A stretch of 64,000 nucleotides of DNA from Gordonia sp. SID5947 (lineage in GTDB: Bacteria > Actinomycetota > Actinomycetes > Mycobacteriales > Mycobacteriaceae), in contig NZ_WWHU01000001.1 in the NCBI RefSeq assembly GCF_009862785.1, forward strand, positions 496,001 through 560,000. The letters run 5' to 3'. The translations under genes and the position numbers were made by a program. Positions 9,532-18,274 of the stretch are shown in pieces. Position 1 is the stretch's first letter; each line of letters begins with the position of its first letter. The notes under the pieces are model-generated. The model was not told where the DNA came from, did no database searches, and saw only the letters and a list, made by a program, of their open reading frames with translations.

Positions 9532-10562
9532 GTCACGGTCAGTCCAGCATCCGGAAGCCACTGATCGGCTTCACGGTGTTCGCGATCGTCGCGATGCTCT
9601 TGACGTACGTCATCTGGTCGACCCTTGAGCGGTCACTGCCGGGCAACACGAACTCTTTCACCACCTACTTCACGGATGCCTCTGGACTCGCCGTCGGCGA
9701 CGACGTCCGGATGGCCGGCGTGCGGGTGGGCCGGGTCCACGACATCTCGCTGGACGACGGTCGTGCCCGGGTGACCTTCGATGTGCAGACCGACCAGCCC
9801 ATGTTCACCAACACCAAGGCAGCGATCCGCTATCAGAACCTCATCGGTCAGCGGTACCTGTCGCTCACCGTGGTGAAGGGAGCCGACAGCGCGCCGCTGG
9901 CGGCCGGGTCGACTCTCCAGCAGCCGTCCGAGGACTCGTTCGACGTGACCCGACTGCTCGCCGGGTTCCAGCCCGTGTTCGAGACCCTCAAACCCGAACA
10001 GGTGAATGCATTGTCGGAGGGGCTGATCCAGACCTTCCAAGGAAACAAGGTGTCGTTGAGCTACACCGTTGCCGAGGTCGGACAGGTCGCCTCGGACATG
10101 GCTGACCGCGATGCCGTGATCGGATCGATCATCAACAACCTGAGCGCGGTCATGCGAGATCTCGCCAAGCAGGGCGGTCAGGTCGGCACCGTGATCGACA
10201 GCATCTCCGGTCTCATCGAGAACCTCAACGCCAATTCGGCCGCATTCGGTAAGTCGGTGGTCCAAATCGGACAGACCGCAAGCGGTTTCGCAGACGTTCT
10301 CGGTGAGAGTCGCAGTTCGCTGTCCGCGGCGGCGACCGACGCGCGGGCGGCCACGTCCACCTTGATCGCCAACGGGGCGAAGCTCGACCGGATGGCCGGT
10401 CAGTTGCCGGCCTTCCTCGGTCACTTCCCGTTGGTCCTCGGGCAGGGCGCCTATCTGAACGTCTATGCCTGTGACCTCGACATCGCGATCGGAGATGTGC
10501 TCTTGCCGCCCGGATTGATCAGCAAGATCGGTGGCACCCAGCATTCGGAGGTGTGTCGATGA
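9528..10562 (+). CDS. Mce family protein, MceB position
   Basis: 344-residue Mce protein with an N-terminal membrane anchor (LIGFTVFAIVAMLLTYVIW) and an MCE domain (FTTYFTDASGLAVGDDVRMAGVRVG). The helical region is followed by the C-terminal cysteine-containing end (LNVYACDLDIAIGDVLLPPG) common in MceB. ATG 9528 overlaps the mceA stop (ATGA), and the gene ends in the same way over mceC, so the two are translationally coupled. Predicted to be part of the hetero-hexameric Mce tube. Confidence 0.9.
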   Translation: MSHGQSSIRKPLIGFTVFAIVAMLLTYVIWSTLERSLPGNTNSFTTYFTDASGLAVGDDVRMAGVRVGRVHDISLDDGRARVTFDVQTDQPMFTNTKAAIRYQNLIGQRYLSLTVVKGADSAPLAAGSTLQQPSEDSFDVTRLLAGFQPVFETLKPEQVNALSEGLIQTFQGNKVSLSYTVAEVGQVASDMADRDAVIGSIINNLSAVMRDLAKQGGQVGTVIDSISGLIENLNANSAAFGKSVVQIGQTASGFADVLGESRSSLSAAATDARAATSTLIANGAKLDRMAGQLPAFLGHFPLVLGQGAYLNVYACDLDIAIGDVLLPPGLISKIGGTQHSEVCR

Positions 10563-11547
10563 GCCGGTGGCGCAGACACTTCGACAGCAATCGGCGGTTC
10601 TGGTACGGACTCGCCGGCGCCGTGGTGATCGTCCTGCTCGTCCTCGGCGTCACCACCCTGGCCCAGGCGCATCTGGGGAAGAAGACCTACACCGGGGACT
10701 TCGCCCAGGCCGGTGGCATCAGGCCCGGAGACAAGGTCCGCGTGGCAGGCATCGACGTGGGTGAGGTGAGTTCGACCGAACTCGCCGGGAACCACGTCAC
10801 CGTCACGATGAAGGTCGACCGCGACGTGAACGTCACATCCAACGGTTCCGCCGCGATCAAGATGTCCACTCTGCTCGGTCAGAGATATGTCGATGTGTCG
10901 CTGGGGATTCGTCCACCGATGCCGCCGACGGACGTATCGCGCAGACGAGTGTTCCCTACGATCTGCAGAAGACCATCGAAGAGGGCACCCCGATCATCGC
11001 CGGGGTCGACGACGAGACCTTCGCCGAGGGCTTGCGGACCCTCAATCGTCAGCTCGCAGGTGCACCCGCGGTGACAAAGCCGACGCTGGATTCGCTGACC
11101 GCGATGTCAAAGGTCGTCACCAACCGTCGTGATCAGATCAATCAGCTCGTCAGTGACACGAAGTCGGTGACGGGCGTCGTCGACGACAGTCAGGCGCAGC
11201 TGTCGATCATCGTCGGCCAGGGTCGTCAGCTCGCGGAGAAGATCACCGCGCGTGAGGCTCTGGTGACACGGATGCTCGACGGGATCGCCGAGTTGACCGA
11301 GCAGGCGCGTGCGGTGGCCCGCGAGAACGGCGATCAGTTCGCGCCGATCATGGCCAACCTCAACACGATGTCGCAGGGACTCGAGAAGAACCGCAAGAAT
11401 CTGCGCAAGCTTCTCGAGATCCTGCCGGTCACCGCGCGAGTCACCAACAACGCCATCGGCGACGGTCCGTACGCGAACGGCTATCTGCCCTGGGGGATCT
11501 TCCCGGACAACTGGCTGTGTCTGGCAAGGGTGGTGGACGGATGTTGA
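10559..11547 (+). CDS. Mce family protein, MceC position (frameshifted)
   Basis: Mce protein of 329 residues after correction. Anchor helix near residues 17-40 (FWYGLAGAVVIVLLVLGVTTL) and MCE domain (YTGDFAQAGGIRPGDKVRVAG). After LLGQRYVDVSLG the frame is lost at the G4 run 10913-10916. One added G gives DSSTDAADGRIAQTSVPYDL and joins the second half, which ends at 11547. The ATG at 10559 overlaps the mceB stop, and the stop overlaps the mceD start. An uncorrected annotation would show two fragments, one ending at 11074 and one starting near 11032. Confidence 0.88.
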
Positions 11548-12656
11548 TCACTGAACGCGGAGTCCGGAGCCTGCGTCGACCGCTGTCGTCGGCCGTGCTC
11601 GCACTCCTGGTGGTGCTGGGCTTGTCGGGGTGTTCGTTGATCCCGGCGAAGTGGACGGCGGCGTTCGGCTCGGCCATCGAGGTCACCGCGTATTTCGACG
11701 ACGTGGCCGGTCTCTACTCGAGCAACGACGTCGCGGTGCTCGGCATGCCGGTCGGTCAGGTGACTGGCGTCGAGCAACAGGGAAACCGGGTCAAGGTGAC
11801 CTTCACCGTGGACAAGGATGTTCCGGTACCGGCGAATGCGACTGCGGCGATCGTGAACACCTCCATCGTGACCACGCGGCACATCGAGCTGTCCCCGGCC
11901 TACTCGGAGGGGGACAAGCTCACCGACGGATCGGTGATCCAGCAGACGAAGAGCCCGGTGTCGGTCGGGGAGCTGTTCGACTCGATCGACGGTCTGGTCA
12001 AGTCGCTGTCGGGTGATCGGCCCGGTGAGGGGCCGGTTGCCGACATGGTCGACATCACCGCCGGTATCACCAGCGGCAACGGTGAACGGATGCGTCAGGC
12101 GATCAACGAACTCAGCAAGGCTTCTGAGGTGGCATCGAGCAATGGCGGTGCCCTGATGGAGATCATCAAGACGGTGCAGGGACTGACTTCCACACTGGTG
12201 GCCAATTATCCGAAGATGACGGCCTTCTCCAACTCGATCAACGATGTGTCGCAGATGCTGCGTACGCAATCACCGGGTCTGCAGGCGACATTGAGCGATC
12301 TGAATGTCACTCTGCAGAACACCACTGCCTTCCTGCGGAACAACTCGGGCACGATTGGCACGTCCACTGGTCGACTCGCCGCGTTGGCCGAGAACCTCAG
12401 TGACTTCTCGAGACAGGTGGTGGAGACGATCGACCTGGGGCCGTTGCTGTTCCAGAACCTGAGCAACTCGGTCTCGGCCGAGCAGGGGGCCTGGCGGGCC
12501 CAGTTCCTGTTGGACAAGTCGTTGCTCGACACGGAGGCCTTGTCGACCTTCTGTCAGGCCATCAACCTGCAGAAGAACGGGTGCCGCACCGGCCAGCTCA
12601 AGGATTTCGGTCCGGATCTCGGTGTGTTCTCGGCGATGTTGGAGTTGACCAAATGA
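11541..12656 (+). CDS. Mce family lipoprotein, MceD position
   Basis: 371-residue Mce protein. The N-terminus is a lipoprotein signal: basic start, hydrophobic stretch, then lipobox LSGC with Cys31. The MCE domain follows (VTAYFDDVAGLYSSNDVAVLG) and then long helices. In the M. tuberculosis mce operons it is usually the MceE product that is the lipoprotein. Here both this and the next gene carry a lipobox. The start overlaps the end of mceC and the stop overlaps mceE (ATGA). Confidence 0.88.
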   Translation: MLITERGVRSLRRPLSSAVLALLVVLGLSGCSLIPAKWTAAFGSAIEVTAYFDDVAGLYSSNDVAVLGMPVGQVTGVEQQGNRVKVTFTVDKDVPVPANATAAIVNTSIVTTRHIELSPAYSEGDKLTDGSVIQQTKSPVSVGELFDSIDGLVKSLSGDRPGEGPVADMVDITAGITSGNGERMRQAINELSKASEVASSNGGALMEIIKTVQGLTSTLVANYPKMTAFSNSINDVSQMLRTQSPGLQATLSDLNVTLQNTTAFLRNNSGTIGTSTGRLAALAENLSDFSRQVVETIDLGPLLFQNLSNSVSAEQGAWRAQFLLDKSLLDTEALSTFCQAINLQKNGCRTGQLKDFGPDLGVFSAMLELTK

Positions 12657-13804
12657 TCCGGGATGCAGTCGGGCCCTTCCGAGTTCAACGCGACGCCGGA
12701 CGTGGCCGGCGGACCTCACGCAGCGCGATGCTGATGATGTTGGTTGCCGCGGTGGTGTCGATGTCGGGGTGCGGTGTGGTCCCGGGTCTCACCGTCGAGC
12801 AGATTCCGCTGCCCGCTCCAGGCGGCATCGGTGACTCCATCCGGTTGACGGCGAAGTTCGACAATGCGCTGAACCTGCCGACCCGCGCGAAGGTGAAGCT
12901 GTACGGAACCGACGTCGGCCAGGTGTCGGATATCGTCGCCAAGGACTATTCGGCCGTGGTCTCGATGAACGTCAGCAAGGAGTCCAAGCTGCCGACCGGC
13001 ACCGGTGCCGAACTCCGGCAAGCCACCCCGCTCGGCGACGTCTTCGTGGCCCTGCTCCCGCCCAAGGGTGCGCCGTCGGGCTATCTGGGCGACGGCGACA
13101 GCCTCGACGGGCCGACCTCCGCCGCCGCGACGGTCGAGGACCTGCTGGTCAGTACATCGGGTCTGGTCGACAGCGGGTCCCTGAGCTCGCTGCAGGGGAT
13201 CCTCACGGAGCTGAGCAGTGCGGTGTCGGCGAACCCGGATGATCTGTCTGGCTCGATCGAGGGACTCACCACGGCGATCACGAAGTTCAACAAGAACTCC
13301 GCCGAGGTCGACCAGTCGATGCGTGACGTCCGGGTGTTGACCGCTCAGGTCTCGGACGGCCGGGCGCAGATCATGGCGTCGATCGACAAGCTCGCGCCTG
13401 CGCTCAATGCCGTCAACAGTCAGATCGGCCAGATCTTGTCGACCTTGGACAAGACGAACCAGGTGACTGCGGCGACCAATGACTTCCTGAACTCGGACCA
13501 GGACAATCTCGTGGAGCTCTTTGCGCATCTGTCGACCGCGCTGAAGGGGTTGCGCGGTGCCGCGAACATCCTTGGCCCACTGTCGGACAACTTGGCGACG
13601 CTGACTCCCAAATGGATCAAGTCGACGCCGGGTAGTGCCGCGGCGCTGTCGGCCAAGGTGTACTACCTCAATCCGGGCGCGGGATTCGACTCGGCGAGCC
13701 GTCTGCCGGAGCTGCAAGACGTGGATGAGGGATCGAAGGCGTTGCAGCAGACGCTCACCCGGCTGCTGGCGCGCCTCACCGGAACGCGGGGGTGCTGCGG
13801 ATGA
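12653..13804 (+). CDS. Mce family lipoprotein, MceE (LprK-like) position
   Basis: 383-residue Mce lipoprotein: basic N-terminus, hydrophobic stretch and lipobox MSGC with Cys40. The MCE domain follows (DSIRLTAKFDNALNLPTRAKVKLYG begins at about 58) and then the helical domain. It corresponds to MceE/LprK. ATG 12653 overlaps the mceD stop, and its own stop overlaps the mceF ATG at 13801. Probably lipidated by Lgt, whose gene is also in this window (46.6 kb). Confidence 0.9.
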   Translation: MIRDAVGPFRVQRDAGRGRRTSRSAMLMMLVAAVVSMSGCGVVPGLTVEQIPLPAPGGIGDSIRLTAKFDNALNLPTRAKVKLYGTDVGQVSDIVAKDYSAVVSMNVSKESKLPTGTGAELRQATPLGDVFVALLPPKGAPSGYLGDGDSLDGPTSAAATVEDLLVSTSGLVDSGSLSSLQGILTELSSAVSANPDDLSGSIEGLTTAITKFNKNSAEVDQSMRDVRVLTAQVSDGRAQIMASIDKLAPALNAVNSQIGQILSTLDKTNQVTAATNDFLNSDQDNLVELFAHLSTALKGLRGAANILGPLSDNLATLTPKWIKSTPGSAAALSAKVYYLNPGAGFDSASRLPELQDVDEGSKALQQTLTRLLARLTGTRGCCG

Positions 13805-14984
13805 GGGTATTGTCCGGTCCGTTCGGCTGGGTGCGCACGCATTCGGTCCTCGTCGGCAACATCGGCCTGATCCTCGTGATGCTGGTCGGTTTGGCATACC
13901 TCTCGTTCGGTGCGCTGAGGTGGGACCCCTTCAAGGGCACCTATCAGATGACCGTGCACTTCACGAGTTCTGGTGGACTCCAGGACACCTCGGGGTGATG
14001 GTGCGCGGTAGCCGCGTCGGCGAGGTCCAGTCGATCCGGGTGCAGCCGACCGAGGTCGACGTGACGGTCGAGATCGCCGACGACGTGAAGATCAATCGCA
14101 ACGCGGTCGTGGCGGCTCTCGGGTTGTCGGCGGCCGGTGAGCAATATGTCGACTTCGAACCCGCTACCGCCGACGGCCCGTATTTCGTCGACGGCGACGA
14201 GGTCCAGGTGAATCAGACGCGGGTGACGGCGCCGTTCCCGCAGATGCTGGAGGCGTCGCTCAACGTGGTCGAGCAGATCGACCCGGTCAAGTTGCGGTCG
14301 GCGGTGGACAACCTCGACGTCGCGCTGGGATCGGATGGCTCGGGCGACAACGACCTGCGTGCGTTGTTCATCTCGGGTGGAACGATCTTCGCCGACCTCG
14401 CACTCGTGCTCCCGCAGACCAAGAAGTTGATCTCCGACACCGGCACGATCTTGCAGACGACGTCGAACATCCAGCCGGACCTGGGAACCACGGTTGCCTC
14501 CCTGAGCACCATCGTGAACGCGGCGGTTGCGTCGGACAAGGAGATCCGCACCCTGCTCGGCCGGGGACCCTCGCAACTGACGAGTCTGACCGGCTCCCTG
14601 AACCAGATTCGCGACCCGGTGTCCGACGTGCTCCAGCAGTTCGCGGACGTCGCCCGGCAGGGAGCTCTGCGGGCACCTGCGCTGGCCAATCTGCTCCCGT
14701 CGATGCGCGATGCAGGTGTCAAGAGCCTCAGCATGTTCCACGGCGGCGCATGGTGGGCCTTCGGCGCCATCTACCCGCGTCCGAGCTGCAACTACGCCGT
14801 GACCCCGGTGCGGCCGACGAAGATCCTCGAACTGACCGTGCCCACCAATCTGTACTGTGTCACCGAAGACCCGCGCCAACAGATCCGTGGGTCGGCCAAT
14901 GCACCGCGACCACCCGGTGACGACACCGCAGGCCCGCCGCCCAACTACGACCCGAATGCGCGGACCGTGCCGCTCGACAAGTGA
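13801..14984 (+). CDS. Mce family protein, MceF position (frameshifted)
   Basis: Mce protein of 394 residues after correction. Anchor helix (HSVLVGNIGLILVMLVGLAY) and MCE domain start (YQMTVHFTSSGGLQDTSG) are in the first frame. A false TGA follows at 13996-13998. One extra G in the G4 run at 13992-13995 gives SGVMVRGSRVGEVQSI and continues to 14984. Sixth and last Mce protein of the operon. It ends 14 bases before the Mce-associated gene. Confidence 0.88.
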
Positions 14985-14998
14985 TGTGAAGAGAAGGA

Positions 14999-15898
14999 AT
15001 GACCAAGCAGGACAACCACTCCGACGAACCGAACGACGACTCGGCAGAGTCCGCACCGGCTCGTCCCGAATCCCGACCAGACGCCGTCACGCAGCCCTCT
15101 GAGGTCGCATCCGACGCAGACGGTGACGCGCCCGGTACCGCCGACGAATCTGCCGCGCCGGCACAGAAGGCAACGCGACCGCAGACGAAGTCCGCGCGGA
15201 CCGCCGGGCGCCGCCCGGGTGCCGCGTCCACGCCCGACACAGTCTCCGAGACGGAACCGGCGACCGATGCCGACCCGGCGAAGCCGTCGAGCGGGCGCGA
15301 GATCTCGCTGACCTTCACGACCCGTGGACTGACCAAGGTACTGGCCGGGATCGTGGTGATCGCGGTGGTGGTCGGTGTCGTGTTGCTGGGGTGGGGCTAC
15401 TACCACCAGCGCCAGGAACTCGCCGCCTTCGACGACAGCAAGTCGGCGTCCGAGGAGTTCTCGGTCAAGCTGGTCAGCACGATGAACACCGACAACATCG
15501 GGAACATGAAGGAGCTCCTCGGGCCGCTGTCCACCGGTGAATTCCGTCAACATCTGGAGCAACAGCAGTCCGCGGGGACCAAAGCGGTCAAGGATCTGAA
15601 CGTGAAGGCCACGCCGACCGTGAAGTCGGTGTCGGTCACGAGTTTCGACACGGACTCCGCGAAGACCAGCGTGCTGATGGAGGTCAGCGGTACCAGCAGC
15701 CTGGCGCCCTCGGGTGGCAAGGAACTGATGCTGATCTGGCTGGATCTGCACAAGGAGGACGGCAAGTGGCTGGTCGCCAAGCTCGACGGCGCGCAGGCCG
15801 GTATCGGCGCGCCCCAGGGCGAGCAGAACCAGTCCGGTCAGCCGGCCGCACCGCAGACCCCGCAGGCTCCCGCACCCGCACCCGCACCCGCGGGATGA
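14999..15898 (+). CDS. Mce-associated membrane protein (Mam/Mas-like)
   Basis: 299-residue accessory protein typical of the end of mce operons. A disordered, charged N-terminus of about 105 residues precedes one membrane helix at about 112-135 (VLAGIVVIAVVVGVVLLGWGYY). An extracytoplasmic domain of about 140 residues resembles the NTF2/VirB8-like fold of Mce-associated proteins, and a Pro-Ala repeat tail ends the protein. ATG 14999 has AGAAGGA just upstream. It is thought to stabilise or assist the Mce complex. It is convergent with treY, 21 bases away. CCCGCGG/CCGCGGG copies at 15887 and 15927 could form a weak shared terminator. Confidence 0.8.
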   Translation: MTKQDNHSDEPNDDSAESAPARPESRPDAVTQPSEVASDADGDAPGTADESAAPAQKATRPQTKSARTAGRRPGAASTPDTVSETEPATDADPAKPSSGREISLTFTTRGLTKVLAGIVVIAVVVGVVLLGWGYYHQRQELAAFDDSKSASEEFSVKLVSTMNTDNIGNMKELLGPLSTGEFRQHLEQQQSAGTKAVKDLNVKATPTVKSVSVTSFDTDSAKTSVLMEVSGTSSLAPSGGKELMLIWLDLHKEDGKWLVAKLDGAQAGIGAPQGEQNQSGQPAAPQTPQAPAPAPAPAG

Positions 15899-15919
15899 TC
15901 TCGCCGCCCGTCGATTCGG

Positions 15920-18274
15920 TCAGCCTCCGCGGGTGAGGATCGCGACGGGCCCACCCGCGAGCAACCGTGTCAGATCGGTGGCGCCTCCGTGGGTTTCGCC
16001 GGTGGTGGCGTCGGTCCACGTCCCCGGTGGCATGGCGACCGAGGTCGCGGATCGATCGGCCGCGGAGAGACTGTGTGTGAAGCGCGCGGTCACCACCACC
16101 ACGCGAGGATCGTCGTCGCCGGCTCCCCGGACAAACGCGATCACGTGATCTGCGCGGGCGCCTTCGGCACCGAGGGGAGCGTAGGTCCCTTCCGGTCCGA
16201 AAGCGGCCGCATGATCCGCGCGTACCCGCAGCGCCGCTCGGATCATCATGGTCTTCGGGTGGTCGATGGGCTGCCGGTAGTCGACGGGCCGGCGGTTGTC
16301 CGGGTCGACGAGTGAGTCATCGAACCATTGGGTGCCCTGGTAGATGTCGCCCACGCCAGGGCCGAGGAGTGCGAGTGCCTTGCGCGCCATCGCTTCTGCC
16401 TGCCAGCTCGCCGAGATCTCACCGACCAGGCGTGCGATGGCTTCCGCTGCCTCGCCGGTGGTGACGGCGTCCACCCACGACTCGAGGGCTTGCTCGAATT
16501 CCTCGTCGACGTCGGTCCAGGTTGTGCGCAGGCCTGCTTCGCGCGCCGCCTTCTGTGCGTAGGCGCGCAGACGGGCCCGCAGGGTGTCGTCGACCGGGCC
16601 GGTGACCGGCCAGACGCCGATGATGTTCTGGAGCAGGAAGTATCCGGTCAGATCGTCAGGCGGCGGCGTGGTGGACCAGATGCGCCGGACCAGCATCGAC
16701 CACCGTTCCGGCACCTGGGCGAGGACGGCGATGCGGGCTCGCACGTCTTCACCGCGCTTGGTGTCGTGTGTCGAGGTCGCGGTCATCGCCCGCGGCCAGT
16801 CACGCGCCCGGCGCACATTGCGGGTATGGAACTCCCGGAGTGACATCGCCGGATCGGCAGGGTCGCCGCCCACCTCCTGGGCGGACACGAGTCGGGCGGT
16901 GCGGTAGAAGAGGCTGTCCTCGACGCTCTTGGCGGTGACCGCACCGCAGGTCTGTGCGAGTCGCGACGTGGCCGCACCGGGACTCGCGGTGGACGCGACC
17001 ACCAGCTCGAGCGCCGAGGCAAGGGCAGGGGTGCGCCGGGCGATCTCGGCCGCGGCGCCGATGAGCCGCGAACGCAGCGACGGGTAATCGGCGCGGTAGA
17101 CACCGATCTCGGCGATCAGCTCGGCCGTCGCCTCGGCGACCGCGTCGACATCGGCGGCCGGATCGGAATGGGTGACGGCCCGCACGAGCCGTCGATGCTC
17201 GGTCGGGAACATCTGCCGGATGGTGGCCAGTTTGCGTTCACGCTCGGCGGCGCCGAGCCAGGCCGAGTCGCCGTTGGTGGCCGTGACGCTCTCATGGATC
17301 TCGTCGAGTTGGATTATCCCGGTCGGTGCGGTGAAGACGGCGTCGATCGCCCGCAGCTGCTCGTAGCCGGTGGTTCCCTCCACCGGCAACGTCGGCTCCA
17401 GATCCTCGTCAGCGGCAAGGATCTTCTCGATGTAGATCAGCCGGTGCTCGCCGACGTCGGCCCGCAGCCTCCGGAGATACGCCTGCGGATCCCAGAGCCC
17501 GTCGGGGTGGTCGACTCGGACACCGTCGATGAGGTCCTCCTCGACGAGGTCGAGAAGCCATCGGTGCGACGCCGCGTAGACCTCGGGGTCCTCCTGTCGT
17601 AGGCCCGCGAGTTCGTTGACGGTGAAGAATCGCCGATATCCGATCAGGCCGGAGTTCCACGGGACCAGCCGATAATGCTGACGGTCGTGAACTTCCACCG
17701 GCGTGCCACCGGAAGTTCCTGGGGCCGTGGGGAAGACGTGATCGTAATAGCGGAGGTGCGCGTCGTCGACCACGAGGGGCGAGAGGTCGCCGTCGGCGGC
17801 GAGGACCGGGAGCGCGATCTTGCCGTCGGAGCCGTTGTCGGTGGAGAAGTCGACGTCGAACCACGTCGCATGGCGAGAGCCCGACCCGTACCGGAGCAGG
17901 TCGTTGAACCACGGGTTCTGCATCGGGTCGGCGACGCCCGTGTGATTCGGCACGATGTCGACGATCATCCCCAGGCCGTGGCGGGTGGCGGCGCGGCGCA
18001 AATCGCGCAAACCGTCGATGCCCCCCAGTTCGGCGGACACCCCGGGCGGCGGCACCCAGTCGTAGCCGTGGGTGGATCCCGTCACCGCGCGTCCGATGGG
18101 CGAGAGGTACAGGTGACTCACGCCCAGGTCGGCGATCTGGGGGAGGACATCGATGACGTCGGCGAAACCGTGGTCGCGGGTGAGCTGAATCCGATAGGTG
18201 GCGAGGGGTTCGCGCCGTTTGCCGACGCCGCGCACGCCACCGGGGGTGGAGGCGGACTGCGGGTCGGCGTTCAC
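15920..18274 (-). CDS. treY: malto-oligosyltrehalose synthase
   Basis: GH13 enzyme that turns the reducing-end alpha-1,4 bond of a maltodextrin into the alpha,alpha-1,1 bond of maltooligosyl-trehalose. From GTG 18274 it has 784 residues, close to TreY family length. Motifs: YRIQLTRDHGF and ADLGVSHLYLSPI at the start, IVDIVPNHTGVADP, the nucleophile Asp in DGVRVDHPDGLWDP and the acid/base Glu in IYIEKILAADEDLE. The GTG overlaps the treX stop as GTGA, so the two are coupled. The open frame extends to 18400 but that part overlaps treX. TreZ, the next enzyme, is 9.7 kb away. Confidence 0.95.
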   Translation of the reverse strand: MNADPQSASTPGGVRGVGKRREPLATYRIQLTRDHGFADVIDVLPQIADLGVSHLYLSPIGRAVTGSTHGYDWVPPPGVSAELGGIDGLRDLRRAATRHGLGMIVDIVPNHTGVADPMQNPWFNDLLRYGSGSRHATWFDVDFSTDNGSDGKIALPVLAADGDLSPLVVDDAHLRYYDHVFPTAPGTSGGTPVEVHDRQHYRLVPWNSGLIGYRRFFTVNELAGLRQEDPEVYAASHRWLLDLVEEDLIDGVRVDHPDGLWDPQAYLRRLRADVGEHRLIYIEKILAADEDLEPTLPVEGTTGYEQLRAIDAVFTAPTGIIQLDEIHESVTATNGDSAWLGAAERERKLATIRQMFPTEHRRLVRAVTHSDPAADVDAVAEATAELIAEIGVYRADYPSLRSRLIGAAAEIARRTPALASALELVVASTASPGAATSRLAQTCGAVTAKSVEDSLFYRTARLVSAQEVGGDPADPAMSLREFHTRNVRRARDWPRAMTATSTHDTKRGEDVRARIAVLAQVPERWSMLVRRIWSTTPPPDDLTGYFLLQNIIGVWPVTGPVDDTLRARLRAYAQKAAREAGLRTTWTDVDEEFEQALESWVDAVTTGEAAEAIARLVGEISASWQAEAMARKALALLGPGVGDIYQGTQWFDDSLVDPDNRRPVDYRQPIDHPKTMMIRAALRVRADHAAAFGPEGTYAPLGAEGARADHVIAFVRGAGDDDPRVVVVTARFTHSLSAADRSATSVAMPPGTWTDATTGETHGGATDLTRLLAGGPVAILTRGG

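Noticed and set aside
15887..15933. Bidirectional terminator between the Mce-associated gene and treY
   Set aside because: The stem is only 7 bp with a 33-base loop, so I mention it under the gene but do not call it.
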